Part shown: in pieces, positions 19,949-30,794 of the stretch | Layout: every line of letters begins with the position of its first letter | Position numbering within the stretch: position 1 is the stretch's first letter | From: Bordetella petrii | GTDB lineage: Bacteria > Pseudomonadota > Gammaproteobacteria > Burkholderiales > Burkholderiaceae_B | Direction of reading: 5' to 3' | Length of the DNA: 64,000 bases | Assembly (NCBI RefSeq): GCF_020991325.1 | Contig: NZ_JAJMLX010000002.1 | Location: forward strand, 1 to 64,000 | The notes under the pieces: model-generated | The model's input: only the letters and a program-made list of their open reading frames with translations | Databases searched by the model: none | Told to the model about the DNA's origin: nothing | Translations under genes and position numbers: made by a program

Positions 19949-21508
19949 CTACTTGGCGGTTTTCCAGGCATTCCAGAAGTAAGGCCAGGGCGCGGGCTGC
20001 ACGCCCTGCAGGGCCGGGGATTTGGCTGCCAGCGAGTTGAAGTCGCCCACCTTGATGAAGGGCACTTCGTCGAACACCGCCTGCTGCACGTCGGCCCAGC
20101 GCTTGGTGCGCTCTTCAGGTGTGCGCGCCTGGTTGAAAGCGTCCAGCACCTGGTTGCGGCGCGGCGTGTCCCACCAGCCGGGCGCGTCCTTCGAGGGGAA
20201 GTCGATCAGCGCGGGCTCGGGCAGGAATGGGCTGTGCGTAATGAAGATGTCCCACAGGGCCGGGTCCTGGCGGCGCTGCGTCAGCGTGGCCCAGTCCACT
20301 ACCTGCATGTCCACCTTGAAGCCGGCTGCCTTCAGGTATTCGGCCGCTACCAGCGCCATCTTGTAGTGGAACTCGTATTGCTGGCTGGTCAGGATGCGCA
20401 GGGTGCGGTCCTGTATTCCGGCCTCGTCCAGCAGTTTCTTGGCACCTTCCACGTCGCCCTGGTTATAGACCTTGCCGCCCAGTTCAGTGGCCCACGGGAA
20501 GCCCTTGGGGTACAGGTCGGCGTTCAGGGCGTAGAAGTCTTTGTTGCCGAAGGCGGCATACAACATGTCTTCTTCGTTCAGCGCGCGCTGCACCGCCTGG
20601 CGGGCGGGCAGGCTGGACATGATGCCCTGGCGGGTGTTCAGCACCAGGCGGGGCCAGCCGAAGGGCTTGAGCAGCATTGGATCCGAGCGGCCATTCTTCA
20701 GCTTGTCGATGGATTCCACCGGCAGCGCATCCACATAATCGTACTGGCCCGCCGCCGCGCTTTCCACGCGGGTATTGGCGTTGCTGACCGGGGCGAAGCG
20801 GATCTCGTCCAGGTACTGCTTGCGCGCGCCGCCATAGCCATCGGGTTCGCCGGCGCGCGGCTGGTAGCCATCGAAGCGCACCAGCTGGATATATTGGTCG
20901 GGCACGCGCGCTTTCAGTTGATACGGGCCGGTACCCACGAATTCCTTCAGCGGCACGGCCAGTTTTTCCTGCGGCATGACCACGGCGGCGCTGTTGTTCA
21001 TGGCCAGCAGCGCGGTCAGCGGCGCGTAGGGCTGCTTCAGCACGATGCGTACCGTGTGCGCGTCGGGGGCCTCGATGCCGGCAATCAGCTTGGCGGCCTG
21101 CTTGCCGCGCGAGGCGGTCTCGGTCCAGCGCTTCAGGGATGCCACCACGTCGGCGGAATCCATGGCCGACCCATCATGGAAGGTAATGCCCTGGCGCAGG
21201 GCGATGGTGTAAGTGAGCCCGTCGCCGCTGATGTCCGGCAGTTTCTCGGCCAGTAGCGGCGTGGTGTTCCACTTGGCGTCGAAGGTGTATAGCGTTTCGA
21301 AGATGTGCTGCGTCAGAATGCCCACCAGGTCGGCCGTGCTGGCCATGGGGTCCAGCGTGGGCGGTTCGCCTATCGTGGCCACCACTGCGGTGCCGCCCTT
21401 GGCCGGCGCGGCGGCCGTTGCCGCGGCCGACAGCGCCGACAGGCCGATCAGGCCGGCGGCCAGCAGGGTCCGCATTGCGCCGTGATGCCGGGAAGTACAG
21501 AAGTTCAT
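19949..21508 (-). CDS. Peptide/nickel-type ABC transporter substrate-binding protein (SBP_bac_5)
   Basis: 519 residues from the ATG at 21508 (GGAGAC, 6-base spacing). Signal peptide about residues 12-36 (LLAAGLIGLSALSAAATAAA). The family region starts at TLDPMASTADLVG; also visible are LRQGITFHDGSAMDSADVVASLKRW, VGTGPYQL and the C-terminal YFWNAWKTAK. These large periplasmic proteins bind peptides, amino-acid conjugates or sugars. Neighbouring D-aminoacylase and PLP deaminase genes suggest N-acyl-D-amino acids or D-residue-containing peptides, for example from peptidoglycan; this is inference. Confidence 0.93.
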   Translation of the reverse strand: MNFCTSRHHGAMRTLLAAGLIGLSALSAAATAAAPAKGGTAVVATIGEPPTLDPMASTADLVGILTQHIFETLYTFDAKWNTTPLLAEKLPDISGDGLTYTIALRQGITFHDGSAMDSADVVASLKRWTETASRGKQAAKLIAGIEAPDAHTVRIVLKQPYAPLTALLAMNNSAAVVMPQEKLAVPLKEFVGTGPYQLKARVPDQYIQLVRFDGYQPRAGEPDGYGGARKQYLDEIRFAPVSNANTRVESAAAGQYDYVDALPVESIDKLKNGRSDPMLLKPFGWPRLVLNTRQGIMSSLPARQAVQRALNEEDMLYAAFGNKDFYALNADLYPKGFPWATELGGKVYNQGDVEGAKKLLDEAGIQDRTLRILTSQQYEFHYKMALVAAEYLKAAGFKVDMQVVDWATLTQRRQDPALWDIFITHSPFLPEPALIDFPSKDAPGWWDTPRRNQVLDAFNQARTPEERTKRWADVQQAVFDEVPFIKVGDFNSLAAKSPALQGVQPAPWPYFWNAWKTAK

Positions 21509-21546
21509 GAGTCCGTCTCCAGGAAGGGTCAACCACACGCCGTGGC

Positions 21547-22830
21547 TTAGAAAAAGGTGGATGCCACGCCCGTGATCCGGTACTGCTCGTCCACCAGCAA
21601 GACCTGGCGCCACTTATCGAAGGTCAGGCAGGGATGCGAAATGTCGAAGGCGATCATGTCGCCCACCTGGATGTCGTCGCCGGGGTCGATGTCCAGGAAG
21701 GCGTGCTGGTCCATCATGGCGCTCAGCTTCCAGTGAGGAGGCGCGGGCAGCGGCGCGGCGCTGCCCGGGCGATAGTGCACGCCAGGGGCCGGCAGGCCGG
21801 CGTCGAAAGCGGCGTCGCGCTTGCCCAGCGCCACGATGGCGCGGCGGCTTTCCGGCACCGACTGCACGTAGGCCCATACTTGCAGCGCGGGCTGCAGGCC
21901 GGGCTCCAGGCGCTGGGCCACGGGGTTGTGCGCGGCGATGCGCTCGGCCGCGCTGCGATAAATGCCCACGTCGTGCGACAGGTAACAACCCGGGCGCAAC
22001 ACAATATCCAGCGGCGCGCCGATGTCCAGGCCGGCGAATTCCTCGGCGACCACGTCGAACCAGGCAGACCCCGCTCCGGTGAGCAGCGCGGCGCCGTCCT
22101 GGCGCAGCCGTCCGCCGGCGGCCAGGGCGCGCAGGGTATGGGTGGCGCGCCGCAGGAAGCCGCGGATGGCGTCTTCGTCCTGCAGCACGCCTTCGTAGAC
22201 TTCTACGCCAGCCAGCGCCAGGGCCTCGGGCCAGCGCGCCAGTTCCGCCAGCAGAGCCTGCAGTTGCGCGTCGTCGCGTATGCCGGTGCGGCCGCCGGCC
22301 ACGCCCAGTTCTATCAGCACGGGCAGGCGCAGCCCCTGTTCGGCGAAGTAGGCCCCCAGTTGCGCCGCATTGGCGGGTGAATCGACCAGACAGTAAAAAG
22401 AGAAGGACGGGTCGCGCAGCAGGTCGGCCACGATGGCCATATTGGCGCGGCCCACCAGTTGGTTGGCCATCAGCACGCGGCGCACTCCGTGCCGGTACGC
22501 GGCCCGCGTCTGGGGCGCGGTGGCCAGGGTGATGCCCCAGGCGCCGCCCGCCAATTGCCGCTGGAACAATACCGGGCTCATGGTGGTTTTGCCATGCGGG
22601 GCCAGCTTCACGCCGTATTCCTGCATGAAGCGCTGCATCCACTGCAGGTTGTGCTGCATGCGCGCCTCGTACAGCACCGCCGCGGGCAGGCTGACGTCTT
22701 CATGCAGCAGGTTCCAGTGCAGGTCCGCCACCCGCGCGGCCGGCCAGTCGGGCAGGAACGCGCCCAGGCCCTTGCCATCCAGGTCCAGGGGTCTGCCGAT
22801 GCCGGCCGAAGTAAGCGGAGAGGTCTCCAT
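21547..22830 (-). CDS. D-serine dehydratase / D-threonine aldolase-like PLP enzyme (amino acid deaminase)
   Basis: 427 residues from the ATG at 22830; an in-frame ATG at 22875 lies inside the AT-rich operator-like DNA and is less likely. Alanine-racemase-type barrel: PLP lysine in LAPHGKTTMSP (about residue 81), ANQLVGRAN, and a C-terminal metal-site pattern with DQHAFLDID and SHPCLTFDKW (His-x-Cys, as in the zinc site of eukaryotic-type D-serine dehydratases). Likely converts D-serine or a related D-amino acid to 2-oxoacid plus ammonia through an enamine, or cleaves D-threonine. First gene of the operon that ends with ridA. Confidence 0.87.
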   Translation of the reverse strand: METSPLTSAGIGRPLDLDGKGLGAFLPDWPAARVADLHWNLLHEDVSLPAAVLYEARMQHNLQWMQRFMQEYGVKLAPHGKTTMSPVLFQRQLAGGAWGITLATAPQTRAAYRHGVRRVLMANQLVGRANMAIVADLLRDPSFSFYCLVDSPANAAQLGAYFAEQGLRLPVLIELGVAGGRTGIRDDAQLQALLAELARWPEALALAGVEVYEGVLQDEDAIRGFLRRATHTLRALAAGGRLRQDGAALLTGAGSAWFDVVAEEFAGLDIGAPLDIVLRPGCYLSHDVGIYRSAAERIAAHNPVAQRLEPGLQPALQVWAYVQSVPESRRAIVALGKRDAAFDAGLPAPGVHYRPGSAAPLPAPPHWKLSAMMDQHAFLDIDPGDDIQVGDMIAFDISHPCLTFDKWRQVLLVDEQYRITGVASTFF

Positions 22831-22843
22831 TGGGATGGCCTTA

Positions 22844-22897
22844 TGAAAAAAATTACCGTAATTTTCTATTGTCATGATTATTATGAAAATAATTTAC
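22844..22897. promoter_or_regulatory. AT-rich operator-like array upstream of the D-amino-acid operon
   Basis: A roughly 55-base AT-rich block in otherwise GC-rich DNA contains TGAAAAAAATTACC (22844-22857), the inverted half-site GTAATTTTC (22858-22866) and TGAAAATAATTTAC (22884-22897). The two direct copies start 40 bp apart, close to four helical turns. The block lies just upstream of the first gene of the operon that encodes an RpiR regulator. Binding by that regulator is the simplest reading, though unproven. Confidence 0.5.
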
Positions 22898-23026
22898 AGA
22901 CGGCACCTGGGATTTTCCCGTAGAAGCAAGTGCCGGCGGCTTGCCGCGGCCGGCCCGCCGGGGCATGGTGTAATGGCTGCTTTGGCCGCTGTTGCGGCCG
23001 GTTGTTAGGTTGTTATTTCCGTCGCC

Positions 23027-25758
<2,732 letters not shown>

Positions 25759-25806
25759 TCGCCGCCCGGGTGTCGCCGGCTCTGGGGCCGGATGCCTGCA
25801 AAAAAA

Positions 25807-25832
25807 CGGAGCCCTCGCGGCTCCGTTTTTTT
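25807..25832 (+). terminator. Intrinsic terminator after serS
   Basis: Stem CGGAGCC / GGCTCCG with loop CTCGC, followed by seven T. A run of A before the stem makes it potentially bidirectional. Confidence 0.9.
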
Positions 25833-26010
25833 GCCTGGAATGGGCGGCCGCCATATTGGTGTCTTATTCGCCGGATATGCTGGCGGTCATTCCCCGGTCT
25901 TTGATGTCAGCAAATGTGTTCGCGTAAAAAAGGGCCGCATCTTTAGGGCACAATATGCGCGGCACGCCGTTGGCGGTTTGTATGTCAATGAATCGGGGAG
26001 ATTGCTCAAC

Positions 26011-26259
26011 ATGAATTCCAGGATGATCGGTGATTTTCGGGTGCGTTGCGACGTCGTTGAAGACGAATCGCACGGTTTCCGCGTACGGATCTGGACCCGC
26101 CGCATTGGCGGAAACGCACCCGAGAAAAGCTGGCTCGTGCCGGGCCAGCAACCGTTCCAGACACGCGCCGAAGCCGAGCAGATCAGTCTGCAAGTGTGCG
26201 AAGGCATTAACGGAGTGCGATTCAATGGTGAACCCGAGTTCGCGCACGCGTCCGCATAA
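26011..26259 (+). CDS. Small hypothetical protein
   Basis: 82 residues from the ATG at 26011, with GGGGAG about 11 bases upstream. It has no signal peptide or membrane segment and is mixed in charge, with a probable beta-rich start (MIGDFRVRCDVVEDESHGF, RVRIWTRRIGG). I do not recognise a family. It stands alone between the serS terminator and a convergent small-protein gene. Codon use resembles its neighbours, which supports it as a real gene. Function unknown. Confidence 0.6.
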   Translation: MNSRMIGDFRVRCDVVEDESHGFRVRIWTRRIGGNAPEKSWLVPGQQPFQTRAEAEQISLQVCEGINGVRFNGEPEFAHASA

Positions 26260-26374
26260 CGGCTGGTGGCGTGCCCCCAGCGCGCCGCGGCGCCTGCCTG
26301 ACCCCGTGCCGGCCCATCGCCGGCCCGCGCAAAGCTGATTTGCCTGGAGGGGGGAGGGCCTTTGGGCCGTCCAA

Positions 26375-26401
26375 TAAAAAAGCTGCCGGTGGTCTGGCAG
26401 C
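26375..26401 (-). terminator. Intrinsic terminator of the minus-strand PXPV gene
   Basis: Read on the minus strand: GCTGCC, loop AGACCACC, GGCAGC, then TTTTTT. It lies 55 bases past the stop of the gene at 26456-26770. Confidence 0.85.
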
Positions 26402-26455
26402 CTGAAGCTTGCTGGGCGGCGTCGCGCCGCCCGTGCACCGGAGCTTTACCGCGGC

Positions 26456-26770
26456 CTAGTCGTCATGGCGGCGGCCGTGCTTCCAGTGCTTCTTGTGATG
26501 GTGGTGGTGCCCCTTGTAGTGGCGGTCATAGCGGCCACCGTAGTAATACACCGGGGCCGGCCGTACGTAGCGCGGGCGGTACACCGGCGCGGGGTGGTAA
26601 TACACCGGCGGGGGCGGCGCCACGTATACCGGGTGCGGCGCCACATATACCGGTGCGGGGTACACCACGCCCGGAATGCCTATAGATACGCCGATATCGA
26701 CGCGTGCCATGGCTGCGCTGGAAAGCAGCAGCCCCGCGGCTCCGATTCCGGCTATGAACCATTTTTTCAT
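26456..26770 (-). CDS. Secreted PXPV-repeat small protein
   Basis: 104 residues from the ATG at 26770. Signal peptide about residues 1-22 (WFIAGIGAAGLLLSSAAMA). The mature part is low-complexity: repeated PAPVY / HPVYVAPP units (PXPV type, at least four), then Tyr/Arg-rich sequence, and a His/Lys-rich tail including five consecutive histidines. Exported to the periplasm or envelope. The His tail could bind metal or the protein could interact with the cell surface, but no function is established. It has its own terminator and is monocistronic. Confidence 0.8.
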   Translation of the reverse strand: MKKWFIAGIGAAGLLLSSAAMARVDIGVSIGIPGVVYPAPVYVAPHPVYVAPPPPVYYHPAPVYRPRYVRPAPVYYYGGRYDRHYKGHHHHHKKHWKHGRRHDD

Positions 26771-27096
26771 GTGCACCTGCCTTGCTGCGCAAGCAGCCGA
26801 GTTGAAATAACGGGCTTATTGTCGGCGTTTTCCCCCACCATATCGTGAGCGAAGCTGCTGCAATGGCGACAATCCGCAACAGGAAGGCCAGGCATCGGGA
26901 CACGCAGTGCTGCGATGCGGTATTTTCTTTTGGCAGGACGATTTAGCGGGCCGTAATCCACTGAAATACGATCACGCTCGTTCCTCCAATCGTGACGGGT
27001 TACATTCCCATACCATCGCCGCGGCGCTTGCGGCATAGCCGCAACGGCCCAGGAGCCGCAATCCAGCGCCGGGGCGTTTGTCGATATACTTTCGCC
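26771..27096. other. 326-base intergenic region
   Basis: Lies between the start of the minus-strand PXPV gene and the start of a small plus-strand gene, so it should hold both promoters. The only recognisable element is TATACT at 27085-27090, immediately before the ATG at 27097. No RNA gene, repeat or further coding sequence can be supported. Confidence 0.4.
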
Positions 27097-27294
27097 ATGC
27101 AAACGAAACTTCACGACCTCAAGCCTGGGTACTACTGGTACACCATGGCCAATGATCCCCTGGCCGTCATTCATATTCACGATGACGGCGGTGCCACGCT
27201 CATGGGCACCGATTTCCGCATGGAAGCCGAAGGGGTGGCCGACATGATCCAGCAGGGCGAACGCTTTTTCTGGATCGACCCCCCCACGCTGTAA
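27097..27294 (+). CDS. Small hypothetical protein
   Basis: 65 residues from the ATG at 27097; the longer frame upstream has no independent support. Sequence begins MQTKLHDLKPGYYWYTM and contains VIHIHDDGGATLMGTDF, which looks like a small beta-rich fold; no signal or membrane segment. No ribosome site is visible, and a TATACT hexamer ends only six bases before the start codon, raising the possibility of a leaderless message. Convergent with the GST gene, 22 bases away. Function unknown. Confidence 0.6.
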   Translation: MQTKLHDLKPGYYWYTMANDPLAVIHIHDDGGATLMGTDFRMEAEGVADMIQQGERFFWIDPPTL

Positions 27295-27316
27295 AAACCT
27301 GCGGCGGCGCGCCGGC

Positions 27317-28036
27317 TCAGCCGCGCGCCCAGTTCGCCAGGTCTGGGTAGTTCGACGGAAACAGCGCCCGCTTGGTTTCTTCGTCGTTGGTCCGCTTGAA
27401 CTCGTGCCGCGTGCCGGCTTGGCGCGCGCGTGCCGCCGCCGGGCGGGCATCGATGGCCTGGAACCAGCGCTTGATATTCGGATATGCTGCCAGCGGGTCC
27501 GATTCGCCCTTCATGACCCGGGACGCCCGGTCCAGCCAGCCCCAGCCCGACATATCGGCAATGGTATAGCCCTTGCCCACGATGTAGTCGCGGCCGGCCA
27601 GATGCGTGTCCAGCACCCGGTAATGGCGCTCGGCTTCGCGGCGGTACCGATTCACCGCATAATCATTGCCTTCCGGCGCGGCAAACTGGAAATGCACCGA
27701 CTGCCCCGAGAACGGCCCCAGGCCGGTACCCAGGAAAAACAGCCAGGACAGCAGTTCGGCGCGGTCGGCCGGGCCGCCGGCGAACTGGCCGGTTTTTTCG
27801 GCCAGGTACAGCAGAATGGCGCTGGAATCGAACACCCGCACTTCGCTGCCCCCGGGCCCGTCGGTATCTACAATGGCGGGCACTTTGCCGTTCGGATTAA
27901 TGGTACGGAACGACTCGGCGTGCTGCTCGCCCTTGCTGGTGTCAACGGGCACCACCTCGTAAGCCAGCCCAGCTTCTTCCAGGAACAGGGCAACCTTGGC
28001 CGGATTCGGGGTGGGGTGGTAATAAAGACGGATCAT
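27317..28036 (-). CDS. Glutathione S-transferase family protein (YfcG-like)
   Basis: 239 residues from the ATG at 28036, with GGAGG upstream. Thioredoxin-like N-terminal domain (MIRLYYHPTPNPAKVALFLEEAGL, NPNGKVPAIVD with the cis-Pro, VFDSSAILLYLAEK) and an all-helical C-terminal domain (YIVGKGYTIADMSGWGWLDRA). Resembles the Nu-class disulfide-bond oxidoreductases (YfcG/YghU). Cytoplasmic thiol or electrophile metabolism. Divergent from a TetR gene with a clear palindrome between them, so it is probably repressed by that protein. Confidence 0.9.
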   Translation of the reverse strand: MIRLYYHPTPNPAKVALFLEEAGLAYEVVPVDTSKGEQHAESFRTINPNGKVPAIVDTDGPGGSEVRVFDSSAILLYLAEKTGQFAGGPADRAELLSWLFFLGTGLGPFSGQSVHFQFAAPEGNDYAVNRYRREAERHYRVLDTHLAGRDYIVGKGYTIADMSGWGWLDRASRVMKGESDPLAAYPNIKRWFQAIDARPAAARARQAGTRHEFKRTNDEETKRALFPSNYPDLANWARG

Positions 28037-28066
28037 CGCGGGGCCTCCATGCAGGGTGGTAAATTG

Positions 28067-28088
28067 TTCTAGATCATCTGATCTAGAA
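28067..28088. promoter_or_regulatory. 22-bp perfect palindrome, probable TetR operator
   Basis: Arms TTCTAGATCA (28067-28076) and TGATCTAGAA (28079-28088) with a 2-bp spacer TC. It is centred in the 104-base divergent region between the GST gene (minus) and the TetR gene (plus). Size and symmetry suit a TetR-family dimer, and the position would repress both genes. Confidence 0.8.
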
Positions 28089-28140
28089 TACGCCAGTGAA
28101 GCCGGCACGGCAACATGCCTGCCCTTGAAAGGACAACATC

Positions 28141-28728
28141 ATGGCCAGGCCACGAGAATTCGATGAAACAGCGGTGCTGGACGCGGCCGTCGGGTGTTTC
28201 TGGGCCCGCGGATACGAGGCGACCTCGGTGCGCGAACTCGCCACCAGCATGGGGATTACCGGCGCCAGCCTGTACAACGCCTTTGGCGACAAGCGCTCGC
28301 TATACCGGCGGGCGTTGTACCACTACGTTGAAAACAGCTTCAGCGCACGCGTCCGGCGCGTGGCGGGATTGCCGCCACGCGAGGCCCTGGCGGCCTTTTT
28401 TGCCGACATCGTCGACCGCTCGCTGGCCGACCCGCAACGCAAAGGGTGCATGTTGGTGAATTCCGCCATGGAAGTGGCGCCGCACGATGCGGAGTTCCAG
28501 GCCACGGTGGTGGACGTGCTGGGCCGCATCGAGCAGTTCTTCCTGGGCTGCGTCGGCGCGGGCCAGCAAGCCGGCACCATCACCCGCGGGCAGCCGGCCG
28601 AAGACCTGGCCCGCATGCTGCTGAGCGTGCTGATGGGGGTGCGGGTCATGGCGCGGGCCCGGCCCGATCGCGGGCTGCTGGAAGGCATGGTGCGTCCGGC
28701 ACTGGGCCTGCTGGATCCGCCCGCTTGA
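28141..28728 (+). CDS. TetR-family transcriptional regulator
   Basis: 195 residues. N-terminal HTH: FDETAVLDAAVGCFWARGYEATSVRELATSMGITGASLYNAFGDKRSLYRRAL (the usual tyrosine-containing recognition helix). The C-terminal ligand domain includes KGCMLVNSAMEVAPHDAEF, seen in one group of TetR proteins controlling oxidoreductases and efflux. It probably represses itself and the divergent GST gene through the palindrome at 28067-28088. Ligand unknown, perhaps an electrophile. Confidence 0.92.
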   Translation: MARPREFDETAVLDAAVGCFWARGYEATSVRELATSMGITGASLYNAFGDKRSLYRRALYHYVENSFSARVRRVAGLPPREALAAFFADIVDRSLADPQRKGCMLVNSAMEVAPHDAEFQATVVDVLGRIEQFFLGCVGAGQQAGTITRGQPAEDLARMLLSVLMGVRVMARARPDRGLLEGMVRPALGLLDPPA

Positions 28729-28743
28729 ATGTGTGCCGCGAAC

Positions 28744-29433
28744 TCAGGCCGGCAGGGCTTTGCCGGCCAGTTCAAAAATGCCGTCGATGCCGAACTGCAC
28801 GCCCATGCATACAAGCAGGAAGCCCATGATGCGCGACACGGCGTCGATACCGGATTCGCCCAGCACGCGTATGACGCTTTCGGCGCTGCGCAGGCAGATC
28901 CAGAACGCCAGCGCCACCAGCGCCGTGACGGTAAACACCACCAGGTGGTGCATGAGCGACAGGCCGCCGCTTTCGTACAGGGTCGACGTGCCGCTGATGA
29001 TCAGCGCGATCGTACCCGGCCCGGCGGTACCCGGCAGCGCCAGCGGAATGAATGAGATATCGCGCGGCTTGGCGCGCTGTCCGGCCTTGGTGCCGGGAGA
29101 TTCCGGCGCCATGTCCATTTGCGCCGCCGCCTCGGTATTGGTGGTGTCCGGGAACAGCATATTGAAGCCGATGTAGGCGACGATCAGGCCGCCCGCGATG
29201 CGCAGCCCGGGAATGGAGATGCCGAAGCTCGACATGATGGCGGCGCCGGCATAGAAGCACACCAGAATGATGGCCGCCACGTAAAGCGAGGCCCGGTTGA
29301 CTTGGCGGTTGCGTTCTTCTCGGGTATAGCCGCGGCTTAGCGCCAGCAGCAGTGTGACGCTGGTGAGGGGGTTGGCCACGGGCAGCAGGGCCACCAGGCT
29401 GAGCCCGACCAGCTTCAAGTATTCGAATATCAA
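28744..29433 (-). CDS. MarC-family integral membrane protein
   Basis: 229 residues from a TTG at 29433, chosen because GGAGAAG lies just upstream and the family homology begins there; the next ATG in frame lies well inside the first membrane helices. Six likely helices; signatures LLPVANPLTSVTLLLALSRGYTREERN, AGGLIVAYIGFNML and PLALPGTAGPGTIALIISG. MarC proteins are inner-membrane proteins of uncertain function, and the historic link to multiple antibiotic resistance is doubtful. Convergent with the TetR gene; divergent from chrA. Confidence 0.85.
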   Translation of the reverse strand: MIFEYLKLVGLSLVALLPVANPLTSVTLLLALSRGYTREERNRQVNRASLYVAAIILVCFYAGAAIMSSFGISIPGLRIAGGLIVAYIGFNMLFPDTTNTEAAAQMDMAPESPGTKAGQRAKPRDISFIPLALPGTAGPGTIALIISGTSTLYESGGLSLMHHLVVFTVTALVALAFWICLRSAESVIRVLGESGIDAVSRIMGFLLVCMGVQFGIDGIFELAGKALPA

Positions 29434-29572
29434 GCGGCTTCTCCGGATGCGGTGCGTGGCTTGCCGTCGGTGCGGGCGTGCCGCTAAGGGCGCGCGCCAA
29501 CTATCGTAGCACCAGCCATTCGCTGTCATGCGGCGTCGGCTACTATCGCGGCGTTTCTTCATCGAGCCGACC

Positions 29573-30781
29573 ATGGACGAATCTTCCGCCCGCCCGGGGC
29601 GTGTCTGGCCAGTGTTCCTGGCTTTCCTGCGCCTGGGGCTGACATCTTTCGGCGGGCCGGTTGCGCACCTGGGGTATTTTCACACCGAGTTCGTGGTCCG
29701 GCGGCACTGGCTGGGCGAGCGCGCCTATGCCGACCTAGTGGCCCTGTGCCAGTTCCTGCCCGGCCCGGCCAGCAGCCAGGTGGGCATGGCCTTGGGACTG
29801 GGCCGGGCAGGCTACGCGGGGGCGCTGGCCGCGTGGGCGGGTTTTACGCTGCCTTCCGCCATTGCCATGATCCTGTTTGCGCTTGGGCTGTCGCGCCATG
29901 GCGAGCTGTTTTCCCCAAGCGTTCTGCATGGGCTGAAGATCGCCGCCGTGGCGGTGGTGGCGCAGGCGGTCTGGGCCATGGCCCGCGGCCTGTGCACGGA
30001 TGGCCCGCGTATTGCCATCATGGCCGCCGCCGCCATTGCAGCCTTGCTGGCGCCATTTGCCTGGGGGCAGGCTGCCATCTTGTTCATCGCCGGCGTGCTG
30101 GGCCTGGCGTGCATACGGCCGCCAACCGCAATGCCGCAGGCGCTTGCCCTGGCCGCCATCCCGCGCCGTGCCGGCGCTGCCTGGCTGTTGCTGTTCCCGG
30201 CGCTGCTGATCATGCTGCCCGTGCTGCACGCCGTGGTATCCAGCCCCGCGGTGGCATTGGTGGACGCGTTCTACCGCGCGGGGTCTCTGGTTTTCGGGGG
30301 CGGCCATGTGGTGTTGCCGCTGTTGCAGAACGAGGTTGTCCCACCCGGCTGGGTGGACAAGGATTTATTCCTGGCTGGCTACGGCGCGGCGCAGGCGGTG
30401 CCCGGCCCCTTGTTCACATTCGCCGCCTTCCTGGGGGCGGCGATGCAGGGCATGCCTTCTGGCTGGCTGGGGGGCATGCTGTGCCTGGCCGCGATTTTCA
30501 CGCCATCGTTCCTGTTGGTGGCCGGGGCCTTGCCGTTCTGGGAAACCCTGCGCCATGCCCGCCACGCGCGGGCCGCCCTGGCCGGTATCAATGCGGCGGT
30601 GGTGGGCCTGTTGCTGGCCGCCCTGTACGATCCGATCTGGACTTCCGCCATCCTGTCGCCGCAAGACTTCGCCCTGGCGCTGCTGGCCTGGCTGGCCTTG
30701 GCGCGCTGGAAGCTGCCCCCCTGGTTGGTGGTGGTTGCCTGTGCCGCCGCCGCGGCCCTGTTGCCGCACATATCTGCATAG
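29573..30781 (+). CDS. chrA: Chromate transporter, long-chain ChrA family
   Basis: 402 residues from the ATG at 29573. Two homologous membrane halves: the first with LGLTSFGGPVAHLGYFHTEFV and LCQFLPGPASSQVGMALG, the second with AGSLVFGGGHVVLPLLQNEVV and AAQAVPGPLFTFAAFLG. About ten helices. Such proteins export chromate across the inner membrane. No ChrB regulator is adjacent; the next gene is a convergent sensor kinase. Substrate by homology only. Confidence 0.92.
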   Translation: MDESSARPGRVWPVFLAFLRLGLTSFGGPVAHLGYFHTEFVVRRHWLGERAYADLVALCQFLPGPASSQVGMALGLGRAGYAGALAAWAGFTLPSAIAMILFALGLSRHGELFSPSVLHGLKIAAVAVVAQAVWAMARGLCTDGPRIAIMAAAAIAALLAPFAWGQAAILFIAGVLGLACIRPPTAMPQALALAAIPRRAGAAWLLLFPALLIMLPVLHAVVSSPAVALVDAFYRAGSLVFGGGHVVLPLLQNEVVPPGWVDKDLFLAGYGAAQAVPGPLFTFAAFLGAAMQGMPSGWLGGMLCLAAIFTPSFLLVAGALPFWETLRHARHARAALAGINAAVVGLLLAALYDPIWTSAILSPQDFALALLAWLALARWKLPPWLVVVACAAAAALLPHISA

Positions 30782-30794
30782 CGGCCGCGCCTGG

